Source: an uncultured Pedobacter sp. (GTDB lineage Bacteria > Bacteroidota > Bacteroidia > Sphingobacteriales > Sphingobacteriaceae). From it: a DNA stretch of 17,382 bases. Made by a program: the position numbers and the translations under genes. The stretch lies in assembly GCA_946478755.1 (NCBI GenBank), contig CAMLDJ010000100.1, forward strand, positions 1-17,382, in the 5' to 3' direction. Under the pieces are notes generated by a model, which was not told the origin of the DNA, made no database searches, and saw nothing but the letters and a program-made list of their open reading frames with translations. This document shows positions 8,501 to 16,300 of the stretch, in pieces; positions within the stretch are counted from its first letter, which is position 1, and each line of letters starts with the position of its first letter.

Positions 8501-9062
8501 CGGTAATGCACAAGCGGATTTCGCATCGGGTATCAGCAATACATTCAGTTATAAAGGTGTCGAATTTTCGTTCCTATTTCAGGGCTCTTTCGGAGGAGAA
8601 ATAGCGAATCAGCTCACCCGATATACCGGAATCTGGAATGGCGGAAGAAATGCCTATGCAGAAGTGGCTGACTACTGGAAGTCAGAAGCTGAACCCGGAG
8701 ATGGGAAACACTTCAAACCTTCTATCAATCCATCAGCACTTGTCCAAAGCTTTTCTAATTACTGGGTGGAAGACGCAACTTATGTAAGACTAAAAAATAT
8801 CCGCCTGTCTTATGCCCTCCCACAAAGCTTTCTGAAAAATACGCCTGTAAAAGGGGCAAGAATTTATGTAAATGCTGAAAACGTTCACCTTTTCAGTAAA
8901 TACAAGAACTATGACCCTGAAAACACCACTTATACACCCACAACTCCGTCATCCACAGCCACCGCCTCGCCGACAGTCCCTTCAGGTGCATTTATGGGCG
9001 TAGATTATGGATCATATCCCTCGCCGCGCGTAATTACATTTGGAGCTAAGATTGATTTCTAA
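5577..9062 (+). CDS. SusC/RagA-family TonB-dependent outer-membrane receptor with STN signalling domain
   Basis: The receptor is 1161 aa from the ATG at 5577. That start leaves an unusual 33-residue polar n-region before the hydrophobic signal core (MKLTGILLLAVAMQVSAAG, ATG at 5676), so 5676 is the alternative start. Domains in order: signal sequence to about residue 55; STN domain about 56-130 (periplasmic contact with FecR); CarboxypepD_reg-like domain about 143-215; SusC signature with VVVVGYGTQ near 224; plug about 236-350 with KDASSTAIYGSRGANGV; then a 22-strand-type beta barrel ending in a terminal Phe, as expected for Bam-assembled barrels. An EF-hand-like Asp-rich loop starts at residue 960. 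It should import a ligand, captured with the SusD lipoprotein, using TonB energy, and signal its presence to the sigma system. The substrate is not evident. Confidence 0.96.
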   Translation: MKQNEHCKASAVQYWDARPLHPSKKPAHKFLLIMKLTGILLLAVAMQVSAAGMAQKVSIHQRNTDLKHVLDEIRKQTGFYFVYTQGTKENARPVSIDADKEELKAVLDKIFADQPLQYKMKDKVIIINTMPDKATEKEALPPIDVTGTVTDIKGNPMPGASIKVKGKPGGSMSDSNGKFSLQNIDYNAILLISYAGYATQEVPINNRNTIAVILKEDIKTLTDVVVVGYGTQSKRAVTGSISSVKYDNFKDRSFNNVTQALAGQLPGVSITQAQGAPGSTPIIKIRGTSSITAGTNPLYVVDGMPLENFNLNLINAQDIASVDILKDASSTAIYGSRGANGVVLVTTKLGKSGQTSVNATVEYGLQDVLRRIKMMDAQQFIQYYNDAHNNAWIAAGGNASDPNSVRGSSYKIPEDFVTNPAQFGTGTDWQDVMFRTAPSKNGQLSVSGGTDKTQFLFSAGLLDQDAVLDQNYYKRLSLRTNIKHQISERFSVGTNLSFTGVFDRTGGTAGKSDIVSLGLQSDPIFPVYNENGNLGFRDPNSVWYRFTPYSDLIMWHPYSLTREISGQTKTFNTLATGFLEYKIIDDLKFRTSMNANLSNGRTTSYRNKDQKYGYSSNLPAEGFASSIYSLNWLNENTLTYDKQFGAHGLNALLGYTVQHQRDEFESLTSTNFPNDLVPTLNAGTVSSGTSTASEWSMLSYLARVNYNYNNKYFLTGTVRRDGSSRFGTNTKFGYFPSVSAAWLLSEENFMKGASWINNLKLRTSYGVSGNNQIPNYGPVSLLSSLNYASGDQLANGLTVANISNPDLKWEKTNQFNIGLDLSIWNNRVNFTTEYYNSTTNDLLLNVPVPDITGFATQLTNIGKVRNQGFEFSLATKNMDGEFKWTTDFNLSFNRNKVLQLGPGNAPLIFTDYVVTVKTEVGQPVSNFYGYIFDGVYKNQAEINASVHDPATTPGDPIVRDVNGDDKIDANDRTTIGNAQADFASGISNTFSYKGVEFSFLFQGSFGGEIANQLTRYTGIWNGGRNAYAEVADYWKSEAEPGDGKHFKPSINPSALVQSFSNYWVEDATYVRLKNIRLSYALPQSFLKNTPVKGARIYVNAENVHLFSKYKNYDPENTTYTPTTPSSTATASPTVPSGAFMGVDYGSYPSPRVITFGAKIDF

Positions 9063-9081
9063 CATTTAATAAGACAAAACC

Positions 9082-9178
9082 ATCATGAGCAAACGCTCAC
9101 AAACAGCGATGAATCGAGCTTGCGAGCTCTTGAACACAAAGAATCAAATAGATGCTAGTGAAAAATATTGCTCATGAT
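9082..9178 (+). repeat. Nested inverted repeats in the SusC-SusD gap
   Basis: An 11-bp perfect outer stem, ATCATGAGCAA (9082-9092) with TTGCTCATGAT (9168-9178), encloses a 5-bp hairpin, GAGCT (9116-9120), loop TGCG, AGCTC (9125-9129). The gap between the two genes is 155 nt, and the structure ends 39 nt before the preferred SusD start at 9218. No T-tract follows. It may protect or process the mRNA, or adjust the SusC:SusD ratio; this is inference. Confidence 0.5.
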
Positions 9179-9217
9179 AGCTTCATAACCATAAAAAACA
9201 AATATATACTCAAGAAA

Positions 9218-10639
9218 ATGAAGACGATAAAAAATATTTCAGCCATCATCTGCTTTTGCCTGTTGGCTAACGGATGTAAAAAATCATTTCTGGACCTTTC
9301 GCCGGTTTCAAATGCCAATGCGGTAAATTACTATAAAACAAAAGCTGATTTTGAGGTTGCGATGAATTCCACTTATGCGACACTCTATACCGTGTATGCA
9401 CCCGAGGCGGCCGTATCCTATACGGAGCTATTAGGGGATAACGCAACCTTATATAGCGTAGCGGGCAATCAGGCCGACAAATGGGCCTTTAGAGATTATA
9501 CGATTGAATCCAGCAACACATTGGTCTATCAATTCTGGCAGGAGTATTATAAAGCCATATTCAATGTCAATACCGTTCTGGATAAAATCCAGGTCGCCGG
9601 CCTTGATGAGCCCTTCAGCAACCGGGTTAAAGCAGAAATGATGTTTTTACGCGGATTGTATTATTACAATCTGGTACAGTTGTTTGGGGATGTACCCCTG
9701 GTGACCCGGGTACTGACTGCAGAAGAAAGCTATGGGGTATTGCGCATGCCAATAGCACAGGTTTATACACAGATCGTTAGTGATCTTGGTTTCGCAGTAA
9801 GCCAGCTGCCGCCGGCAAGTGACGTTACTGTTATTGGCAGAGCTTCTAAAGGCGCCGCCCAAACCTTATTGGGTAAAGTCTATTTATCAATGCACAACAA
9901 ATCAGCCGCCGCAGGGGTGCTTCAGGAAGTTTACGACAGCAAGCAATACAATTTGTTACCTCAGTATACCTCTCTTTTTGGCCCTAATGTGAAAAACACG
10001 AAGGAGTCTGTTTTTGAAATTCAATATCTGGGCGGATCTGCAAGCAAGCCCTTCAGTCCTTATTGGACCGCTTTCGCGCCGGTCAACAATGGTGTGATCA
10101 CCAAATATGGCGGTGGTATAAACCAGGTTACTGACGATTTATATAACGAATACGAGAATGGAGACCCCAGAAAAGATGCTTCCATTGCCACCGGCTATAC
10201 CGATGCCAAAGGCAATTTTGTCGCTGTTAAGTTCACTAAGAAATGGATGGATCCAACTGCTGCCGTTAATGGTGCCCAGGAATTAAGTAACAATAACTTT
10301 ATGGTCCTGAGATACGCAGACGTGCTGTTGTTGCTCTCGGAAGCTACTGATGATCCTGTTTATTTAAACGAGGTAAGGGAACGCAGTGGGCTCCCTGCTT
10401 TTGGCAGCCCCGACTATCCTATTGCAAAATATCCGACGTTAGCGCTGGCTGTTGAACATGAAAGAAGAGTGGAGCTGGCCATGGAGTTTCATCGTTTTTT
10501 CGATCTGAAAAGAACCGGGCGCGCTTTAGCGGTATTAACTGCTAAAAATAAACCCGTAACCGAACACAAATTGATATTGCCTATTCCGCAGTATGTCATT
10601 ACACAAAATGGAGCCATTAAACAAAACTTTGATTATTAG
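9218..10639 (+). CDS. SusD/RagB-family surface lipoprotein (nutrient-binding partner of the SusC receptor)
   Basis: I place the start at the ATG at 9218 (473 aa), not the in-frame ATG at 9152. It gives a classical lipoprotein signal, MKTIKNISAIICFCLLANGC, with the lipidated Cys at residue 20; the longer form would add 22 residues of poor signal character. After the Cys comes CKKSFLDLSP, a typical SusD N-terminus. The body contains helical TPR-like segments (MMFLRGLYYYNLVQLFGDVP) and the C-terminal RagB/SusD features (NNFMVLRYADVLLLLSEA, then EHERRVELAMEFHRFFDLKR). SusD proteins cap the SusC barrel on the cell surface and help capture the ligand. The gene is the last of the locus and is followed by a strong terminator. 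Ligand specificity cannot be read from the sequence. Confidence 0.95.
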   Translation: MKTIKNISAIICFCLLANGCKKSFLDLSPVSNANAVNYYKTKADFEVAMNSTYATLYTVYAPEAAVSYTELLGDNATLYSVAGNQADKWAFRDYTIESSNTLVYQFWQEYYKAIFNVNTVLDKIQVAGLDEPFSNRVKAEMMFLRGLYYYNLVQLFGDVPLVTRVLTAEESYGVLRMPIAQVYTQIVSDLGFAVSQLPPASDVTVIGRASKGAAQTLLGKVYLSMHNKSAAAGVLQEVYDSKQYNLLPQYTSLFGPNVKNTKESVFEIQYLGGSASKPFSPYWTAFAPVNNGVITKYGGGINQVTDDLYNEYENGDPRKDASIATGYTDAKGNFVAVKFTKKWMDPTAAVNGAQELSNNNFMVLRYADVLLLLSEATDDPVYLNEVRERSGLPAFGSPDYPIAKYPTLALAVEHERRVELAMEFHRFFDLKRTGRALAVLTAKNKPVTEHKLILPIPQYVITQNGAIKQNFDY

Positions 10640-10655
10640 TCCATCTTGTTGTATT

Positions 10656-10696
10656 AAATAATGGGGCGTTTTGTTCATGAACGCCCCATTATTTTT
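10656..10696. terminator. Bidirectional terminator between susD and the GHL10 gene
   Basis: A perfect 15-bp stem (10656-10670 with 10680-10694), core ATGGGGCGTT/AACGCCCCAT, has a 9-nt loop. It is followed by T-rich sequence on the + strand and by TTATTTAA on the - strand. It lies between two convergent stop codons (SusD 10639; GHL10 gene 10711), so it probably serves both genes. Confidence 0.9.
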
Positions 10697-10710
10697 GGAT
10701 TAAAACGCTA

Positions 10711-12270
10711 TTATTTTGCGCTAGCCTGGTCCTTTGCCTGAATCCCCACAGGGCCACTTGGCTCACTTTCATTTTTTAGTCTGTCTAAAGCCGTAACCAG
10801 GTAGTTATATCGTTTTCCGGTTTCTACATTGGTATCAATAAAACTGGGAAAATCTTCAAAACTAATTCGGATGATGTGCCTTGGGTCCAGTATATCTATT
10901 TTCTCCCCTTCGCTGAAACGGTAAATGACATAGCCGGAGGCCGTTTCCCCATCGGCTGCCTTTGATGGTTTCTCCCAGCTAAGGTGCACGCCATCGACTT
11001 GGGCTTCGGCAAGAAGATTGACAGGCTGATTAGGCATCACGTCGTCCAGCCATGGCATTTGGGGTGGCAAGGCAGGATACTTGTATAAATTACTCTTTAG
11101 AGAATCTCCAAGGGCCCTGGCCACAGTAGAAAAAGACTTGGAGCTAAAAAATACACTTCCCTGAATGCGGTTGTTGTCGCGGAGGTACCGGATCTGATTC
11201 GGTATCTGACCAGGGAACGCCCATGCGGCTTCCTTTCTTGAACTACCGTTATGGATCAGGTAAGCAGCCTGCCCGACGTATACATGTCTGCCGAAAGCAT
11301 TGTTGCTCCACCAGTCGACCAGCGTGCCAAAGGGAGCCGCCCTGCGGGTAAAACTAAAATATATCTGCGGATTGATATAATCTACCCAACCTTCCTTAAC
11401 CCATTTACGGGAATCCGCATACAGTTCAGCGTAGTTAGATAAGCCATTCGTAGCAGATCCCAGGCTATCTTCAGCAAGATTTTTCCAGATACCAAACGGA
11501 CTTATCCCGAACTTCACATATTTTTTGTAGTGGTGAATGCTGTCGTCCAGCTCTTTGATCAGCAGATTAACATTGTTCCTACGCCAATCGCCGATATCTG
11601 TAAAGCCATTCGCATATTTATTAAAAGTTGCCGCATCATTGATCCTTTGCCCCTCGATCTTGTAGGGATAAAAATAATCATCAAAGTGAATTCCATCAAT
11701 ATCATATCCTTTGACTACGTCCAGGATCACCTGTACTATATATGCCCTTACTTCGGGTATTCCCGGATCAAACTGTTTTTTACCCCCGTAAACGAAGAAC
11801 AGATCTGGCCTTTTGCGGGTCATGTGTTCCGGACTCACTACAGCATTGGCACTCATGGTTGCCCTATACGGATTAAACCATGCATGCAGCTCCATTCCTC
11901 TGAAATGGGCTTCTTTAATGGCAAAAGCCAGAGGATCGTATCCCGGTCCCGGAGACAAGCCTTGTGTACCCGTCAGCCATTGGCTCCAGGGCTCTCTGGA
12001 TTTCGTATAAAATGCATCCGCCGCTGGTCTGACCTGCAACATGATCGCATTCATCCCATTAGCTTTATGCTGCTCTAATAAGCCAATCAGTTCTCGTTTC
12101 TGCTGATCAACACTTAGCCCGGGCCTGGAGGGCCAGTCAATATTGGCGACTGTTGCGACCCAAACTCCCCTGAATTCCCTTTTTGGAGCAATTTTTGCAG
12201 AGGTCTGTGCGATCAAGGAAGTGGGAATTATTATTGTTGATAATAGTGCATAGATTATTAATTTAAACAT
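10711..12270 (-). CDS. Secreted glycoside hydrolase-like protein, GHL10/DUF187 (YddW/DigH type) with C-terminal Fn3-like domain
   Basis: The 519-aa protein begins with a signal peptide (hydrophobic to about residue 20, SLIAQ near the cleavage site). A GHL10 TIM-barrel domain runs from about residue 32 (REFRGVWVATVANIDWPS) to about 345, including the conserved segments MLQVRPAADAFY (77-88), GMELHAWFNPYRA (125-137) and DGIHFDDYFYP (192-202), where Asp residues are the likely catalytic or binding acids. Residues about 413-510 look like a fibronectin type III domain (PVNLLAEAQVDGVHLSWEKP, ending VTALDR). The E. coli relative DigH (YddW) acts on denuded peptidoglycan glycan strands, so a cell-wall role is possible, but this is extrapolation. 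The gene converges on susD with a shared terminator and is not part of that operon; its promoter should lie in the gap at 12271-12444. Confidence 0.9.
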   Translation of the reverse strand: MFKLIIYALLSTIIIPTSLIAQTSAKIAPKREFRGVWVATVANIDWPSRPGLSVDQQKRELIGLLEQHKANGMNAIMLQVRPAADAFYTKSREPWSQWLTGTQGLSPGPGYDPLAFAIKEAHFRGMELHAWFNPYRATMSANAVVSPEHMTRKRPDLFFVYGGKKQFDPGIPEVRAYIVQVILDVVKGYDIDGIHFDDYFYPYKIEGQRINDAATFNKYANGFTDIGDWRRNNVNLLIKELDDSIHHYKKYVKFGISPFGIWKNLAEDSLGSATNGLSNYAELYADSRKWVKEGWVDYINPQIYFSFTRRAAPFGTLVDWWSNNAFGRHVYVGQAAYLIHNGSSRKEAAWAFPGQIPNQIRYLRDNNRIQGSVFFSSKSFSTVARALGDSLKSNLYKYPALPPQMPWLDDVMPNQPVNLLAEAQVDGVHLSWEKPSKAADGETASGYVIYRFSEGEKIDILDPRHIIRISFEDFPSFIDTNVETGKRYNYLVTALDRLKNESEPSGPVGIQAKDQASAK

Positions 12271-12444
12271 CTTTTATAATTAGGGTGATATAAAATGGTT
12301 TCATTTGTTGTTTTTAATATACGGCAGTGTGTTGGCTGTCCTAAGCAAGTAAACGATTTTTTTTTAGGTCTCATACAATTTGAGCGTTTTTTTACCGAAC
12401 TATGCATCTTCCGCTCTTCCTTTTATTGTTATTAGAATTAAGAA
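12271..12444. other. Divergent AT-rich intergenic region
   Basis: These 174 nt separate two divergent starts and must hold promoters for both. The region is AT-rich, with a nine-T run at 12357-12365. A TTTG at 12379-12382 stands 18 nt before TATGCATC (12401-12408), a poor match to TAnnTTTG, so no promoter is called. Nothing resembling an RNA gene or riboswitch is seen. Confidence 0.4.
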
Positions 12445-13353
12445 ATGTCAAACCAAACTGATATTGTAAATAAGGGTGACCGCAACAAAATCTATTTTTT
12501 GATCGTGGTGATAGCGGCTTTGTTAGGCACAAATGCATATTTATACATTAAAGACGAACAGCAAAATGAACGTTTTGCTTCCATAAATACAGAAAAAGAC
12601 AGGTTAAAACTGGAGGTAGAAAAAATTGAGGTAGAACTGGACAAAGCGAACAACCTGAATCTGGTGTTGACCGGAAAGCTTCAGGAAGAGCAAAAATCAG
12701 CACGGGTAAAGATCGCAGAATTGAAGCTGGCATTGGAAAAAGGCACCTTAACCCAGGAAAATCTAATCGCTGCCCAAAAAGAGGTTCGTGAACTAAGGGA
12801 ATTTGTTAAAGTGCATAATCAGCAAGTATATTACCTTGAGCAGGAAAACCTGGCATTAAAAACACAAAGAGACCGTTTACAGGATTTTGCCAATGCAGAA
12901 AGTCTTAAGGCAGATGAACTCGCGAAGAAGAATGCAGAGCTCAATGCTAAAGTAAAAACTGGTGCTTCCTTAAAAGCGGGTAACGTTCAGATTTTTGCAT
13001 ACAAGGTTAAAAGTAGTGGCAAAAACATAGAAGTAACAAAAGCCAGTACCGCAAAAAAATTAAGTGTGAGGTTTGACATTGTTTCTAACCCATTGGCAGA
13101 TAGAAAATACCACAAAATCTACCTCCGCATTTTTGACCCGGCAGGCAATCTAATCGCTAATGGGAACAATATTTTTGAAGCTGACGGTCAGGAGATGCAA
13201 TATACCTTGTCCACGTCCATATCGTACAATGATGACAACACCACTTATACCATGGATTGGGTTAACCCAAATGAATTTATAAAAGGGGATTATTCTGTCA
13301 TTCTATATACAGATAGGTCTACCATGGGTAAAGCCTCAATTACTTTAAGATAA
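12445..13353 (+). CDS. Membrane-anchored coiled-coil protein of unknown function
   Basis: The 302-aa product is not recognised. It has a short polar N-terminus, one membrane anchor at about residues 16-35 (IYFLIVVIAALLGTNAYLYI), then a long charged heptad-rich stretch at about 38-170 that should form a coiled coil (many Glu, Lys and Leu, for example KDRLKLEVEKIEVELDKANN). The C-terminal domain, about 175-302, is rich in predicted beta strands (KLSVRFDIVSNPLADRKYHK, then IYLRIFDPAGNLIANG). The topology suggests that the coiled coil and beta domain lie in the periplasm, acting as a spacer with a binding module. Automatic annotation may label such proteins as chromosome segregation or SMC-like because of the coiled coil; I see no ATPase motif to support that. 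The gene ends by overlapping the convergent kinase gene by 9 bp. Confidence 0.85.
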   Translation: MSNQTDIVNKGDRNKIYFLIVVIAALLGTNAYLYIKDEQQNERFASINTEKDRLKLEVEKIEVELDKANNLNLVLTGKLQEEQKSARVKIAELKLALEKGTLTQENLIAAQKEVRELREFVKVHNQQVYYLEQENLALKTQRDRLQDFANAESLKADELAKKNAELNAKVKTGASLKAGNVQIFAYKVKSSGKNIEVTKASTAKKLSVRFDIVSNPLADRKYHKIYLRIFDPAGNLIANGNNIFEADGQEMQYTLSTSISYNDDNTTYTMDWVNPNEFIKGDYSVILYTDRSTMGKASITLR

Positions 13354-16300
13354 GGGAAAACTAAGGTAAAAGGTTGTTCCGATATTCGATACAGATCTAA
13401 AGTCAATTGTCCCGCCGGCGTTTTCCACAGCCTGTTTAACAAAGGCCAGTCCAAGACCCGTACCAGATGATTTAGTTGTAAAATTAGGAACAAATATTTT
13501 ATCCTGCAGGTAGTTATCTATCCCCTTCCCATTGTCCTCCACTTCAATAAAAACATGTGACTCAGTATGAATAATTCGGATCTTGATGACACATTTCTCG
13601 TTCGTATTACCCGCCTCAATCCCGTTTTTAAGCAGGTTATTAAAGGTGCGGAGCAACTGATCCTTATCTCCAAGTACCAATAGATCTTCGCTGGCCTGGT
13701 TAAAGATATAGATTTCTGCATCCTGTGTATTTGTAAAAACATTTTTGGCCTGCTCAATGATGGGCAACAGCTGCAGCTTTTCCAGTTTGGTATCCGGCAT
13801 TTTTGCAAAATTGGAAAACTCTGAGGCTATGGTCGACAGGCTGTCGATCTGTTCTATAAATGATTTATTGAACCGTTCAAACTTCTTTTCAAAATTAGGA
13901 TCCCGCTCTTTCCAGGACTTTTCAAGCAACTGTACCCCTAGTTTTAAAGGCGTTAAAGGGTTTTTAATTTCATGGGCAACCTGCTTTGCCATTTCTCTCC
14001 AGGCACTCTCCCGTTCTGAACGTGCAAGTTTGGCAGCACTTTCTTCCAGGGCGGAAATCATCTTATTGTATTCCTTGATTAAAGATCCTATTTCATCATG
14101 CCGGGACCATTGAATAGGCTGATTCTTTTGCCCCAGCTTAGTTTTCCTGATGCTGTCCTGTATAAATGTTAACGGACTTGTAATTTGATTAGCCAGAAAA
14201 ACGGCAAGGATACCGATAGCAACAAACACCAACGCATAAATATTGATAAGCGTATTGATAAAAAGCCCGATTTTAGCTTGATAATCAGCCTCGTTGCCGT
14301 AATAGGGCAGCCCGATATAGGCGATGGTCCTGTTTTGTGCATCCCGGATGGGTGCATAGGCAGATGCGTAGGTAAAATCACCAATCTGTTCTGCAGGATT
14401 AATGTATTCCGATACCTCCTGCAACCTAAGATAGAGGTAGGCAGTAGCATCCATCTTTTTGCCTATGATACCAAAGTCATATATTTTTGGCAGAGAGGTA
14501 AAGCGTACATTACCTTCCGTATCAAAAATATTCAGATAGGCGGCGTTGATATTGGCAAATTGATTGAAGTCGGCATTTGTCTGGTCATTTTCCGCAGGGA
14601 TGACTCCCGTACTAAAGATTTGTTTTTCATAAGACAACTGCACTTTCCGGATCTTCTCCTTTATCAGGCTCTCCTGCTGCTTACGATACTCATCCCGGAT
14701 ATAAAAATAAGTGGTCCAGCCTACTATTAATAAGGTTGCCACTACAGAAAGTACAATGGAAAACTGGATTCGCGTTTTATAAAGGATCTTATTGGCATTG
14801 ATCATTAGCGACCGGTTGATGTTAAACCAGCCCCCCCAACTATTATCTATATTTTTTACCAGCCAGATCAACGCATATAACGTAACAGAGAAAATAATAA
14901 AAACCAGGAAGAAAAATGACAGTGTAGCCAGCCGTACCACGTAGGATACCCGTTCCTTACTGATCACAATAGTTTTTGAGCTGGCCGGCATGTACACAAG
15001 ATGAGTGTAATTCAACGTATCTGTAATCATCTGACCCTTTCCCACCTGGCCCTTAAATTCCTTTCCGGACAGCCTATAGGTATACTTTCCAGATTGGTTA
15101 ATCAGCTTGCCAGAATTGTAAAAGGCAAAAGAATAACTGCTGTAATCTTCTTCTCCCCGGACTTTCCCGTCGACCAGGATCTCGGGTAGCTGACTGTTGT
15201 AATTGTATTGCGGCGATTTCAGATCGATAACCAGCGTGCCCAATATGTGGTTGTCAACAAAAATTGGAATGATCCCAAAGTAATTCTGATACCCAAAGGT
15301 ATAATTCAACCGATAAAAGAATTTACATTCGGGCACTTTAATGGTGCCCGATTTCACTAAATTTTTGTAGTAGTTTAATGGAACGGCTTCATTGTTCGAT
15401 ATAGCCGAATCTGCTCCGTTATACTCATATAAATTATATTCATATTGTGTAAGATAACTTCCCAAAAGAATTTTATTTACATGTTTTTCCAGATCAAAGG
15501 AGCCGTCCAGGATTGGCCGCTTAAAATACTCAGCAATAAACGCATCAGTAGAAACTGCTTTTTCCAGGCTTTCAATGGAGCTGATGATCTTTGGGTCATC
15601 TGCATAACCCAGCTTTTGTGCTATGGTATACCGTTTACTTTTTTCATTTATATCGGTAAACTTTAGGTATTTGATAGAGCTGATAAAGGCCAGACAGAAG
15701 AACAGGGCAGCAAATATGCCAATGGAAAATTTATTATTCCTGATGTATATATTCCAGCCCATGATAAAAATGAATATGGCATAGGCGATAAAAAATATGC
15801 TGAATCCGGTTGCAAGCCTATAAATCAGATAAACAAAAAAGACAGAGAGAAACAAGACCAGCCGCTCTTTGTTGGTTACCTTAGTCTGCAATGTCTGCTG
15901 CATAAATATGCTACCAACCAAATAAACATTAAACCAGACCAGGCATAAAATGATAATACTGACCCAACTGATCCAGCCGAGATTAACGATATTGGTAATG
16001 TTGAAATTTATTTTTGAATTGATGATCAATCCGAAAAATACCTGATCAAACAAAAAAGCCAATGCAGAAAAGGCAACCAATAACAGAAAATGCAGCAGCA
16101 GTCCACCGGTCTTACTTGCAGCCAGCCACTTGGGCATCCTGTATTTATCCTTGTAAGTATATACAAATAGAACAACCCAGGTGATCGCAATTACGTTCAG
16201 CAGGAAATCACCCAGAGAGGGGAGGAAAAAGCTCTCACCGAATATAGTGGGACTAAATATCTGAAGGTTAAACTGGTGATTGAACCAACCGTATTCCAGG

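Noticed and set aside
9152..9217. N-terminal extension of SusD from the ATG at 9152
   Set aside because: The start at 9218 gives a clean lipoprotein signal with Cys20; the extra 22 residues would spoil it and overlap the inverted-repeat arm.
11530..12078. 182-codon + strand frame antisense to the GHL10 gene
   Set aside because: It lies wholly inside a well-supported gene; the composition looks like a shadow frame and no domain is recognised.
14185..14730. 181-codon + strand frame antisense to the histidine kinase
   Set aside because: Shadow of the kinase coding sequence, with no start context or family resemblance.
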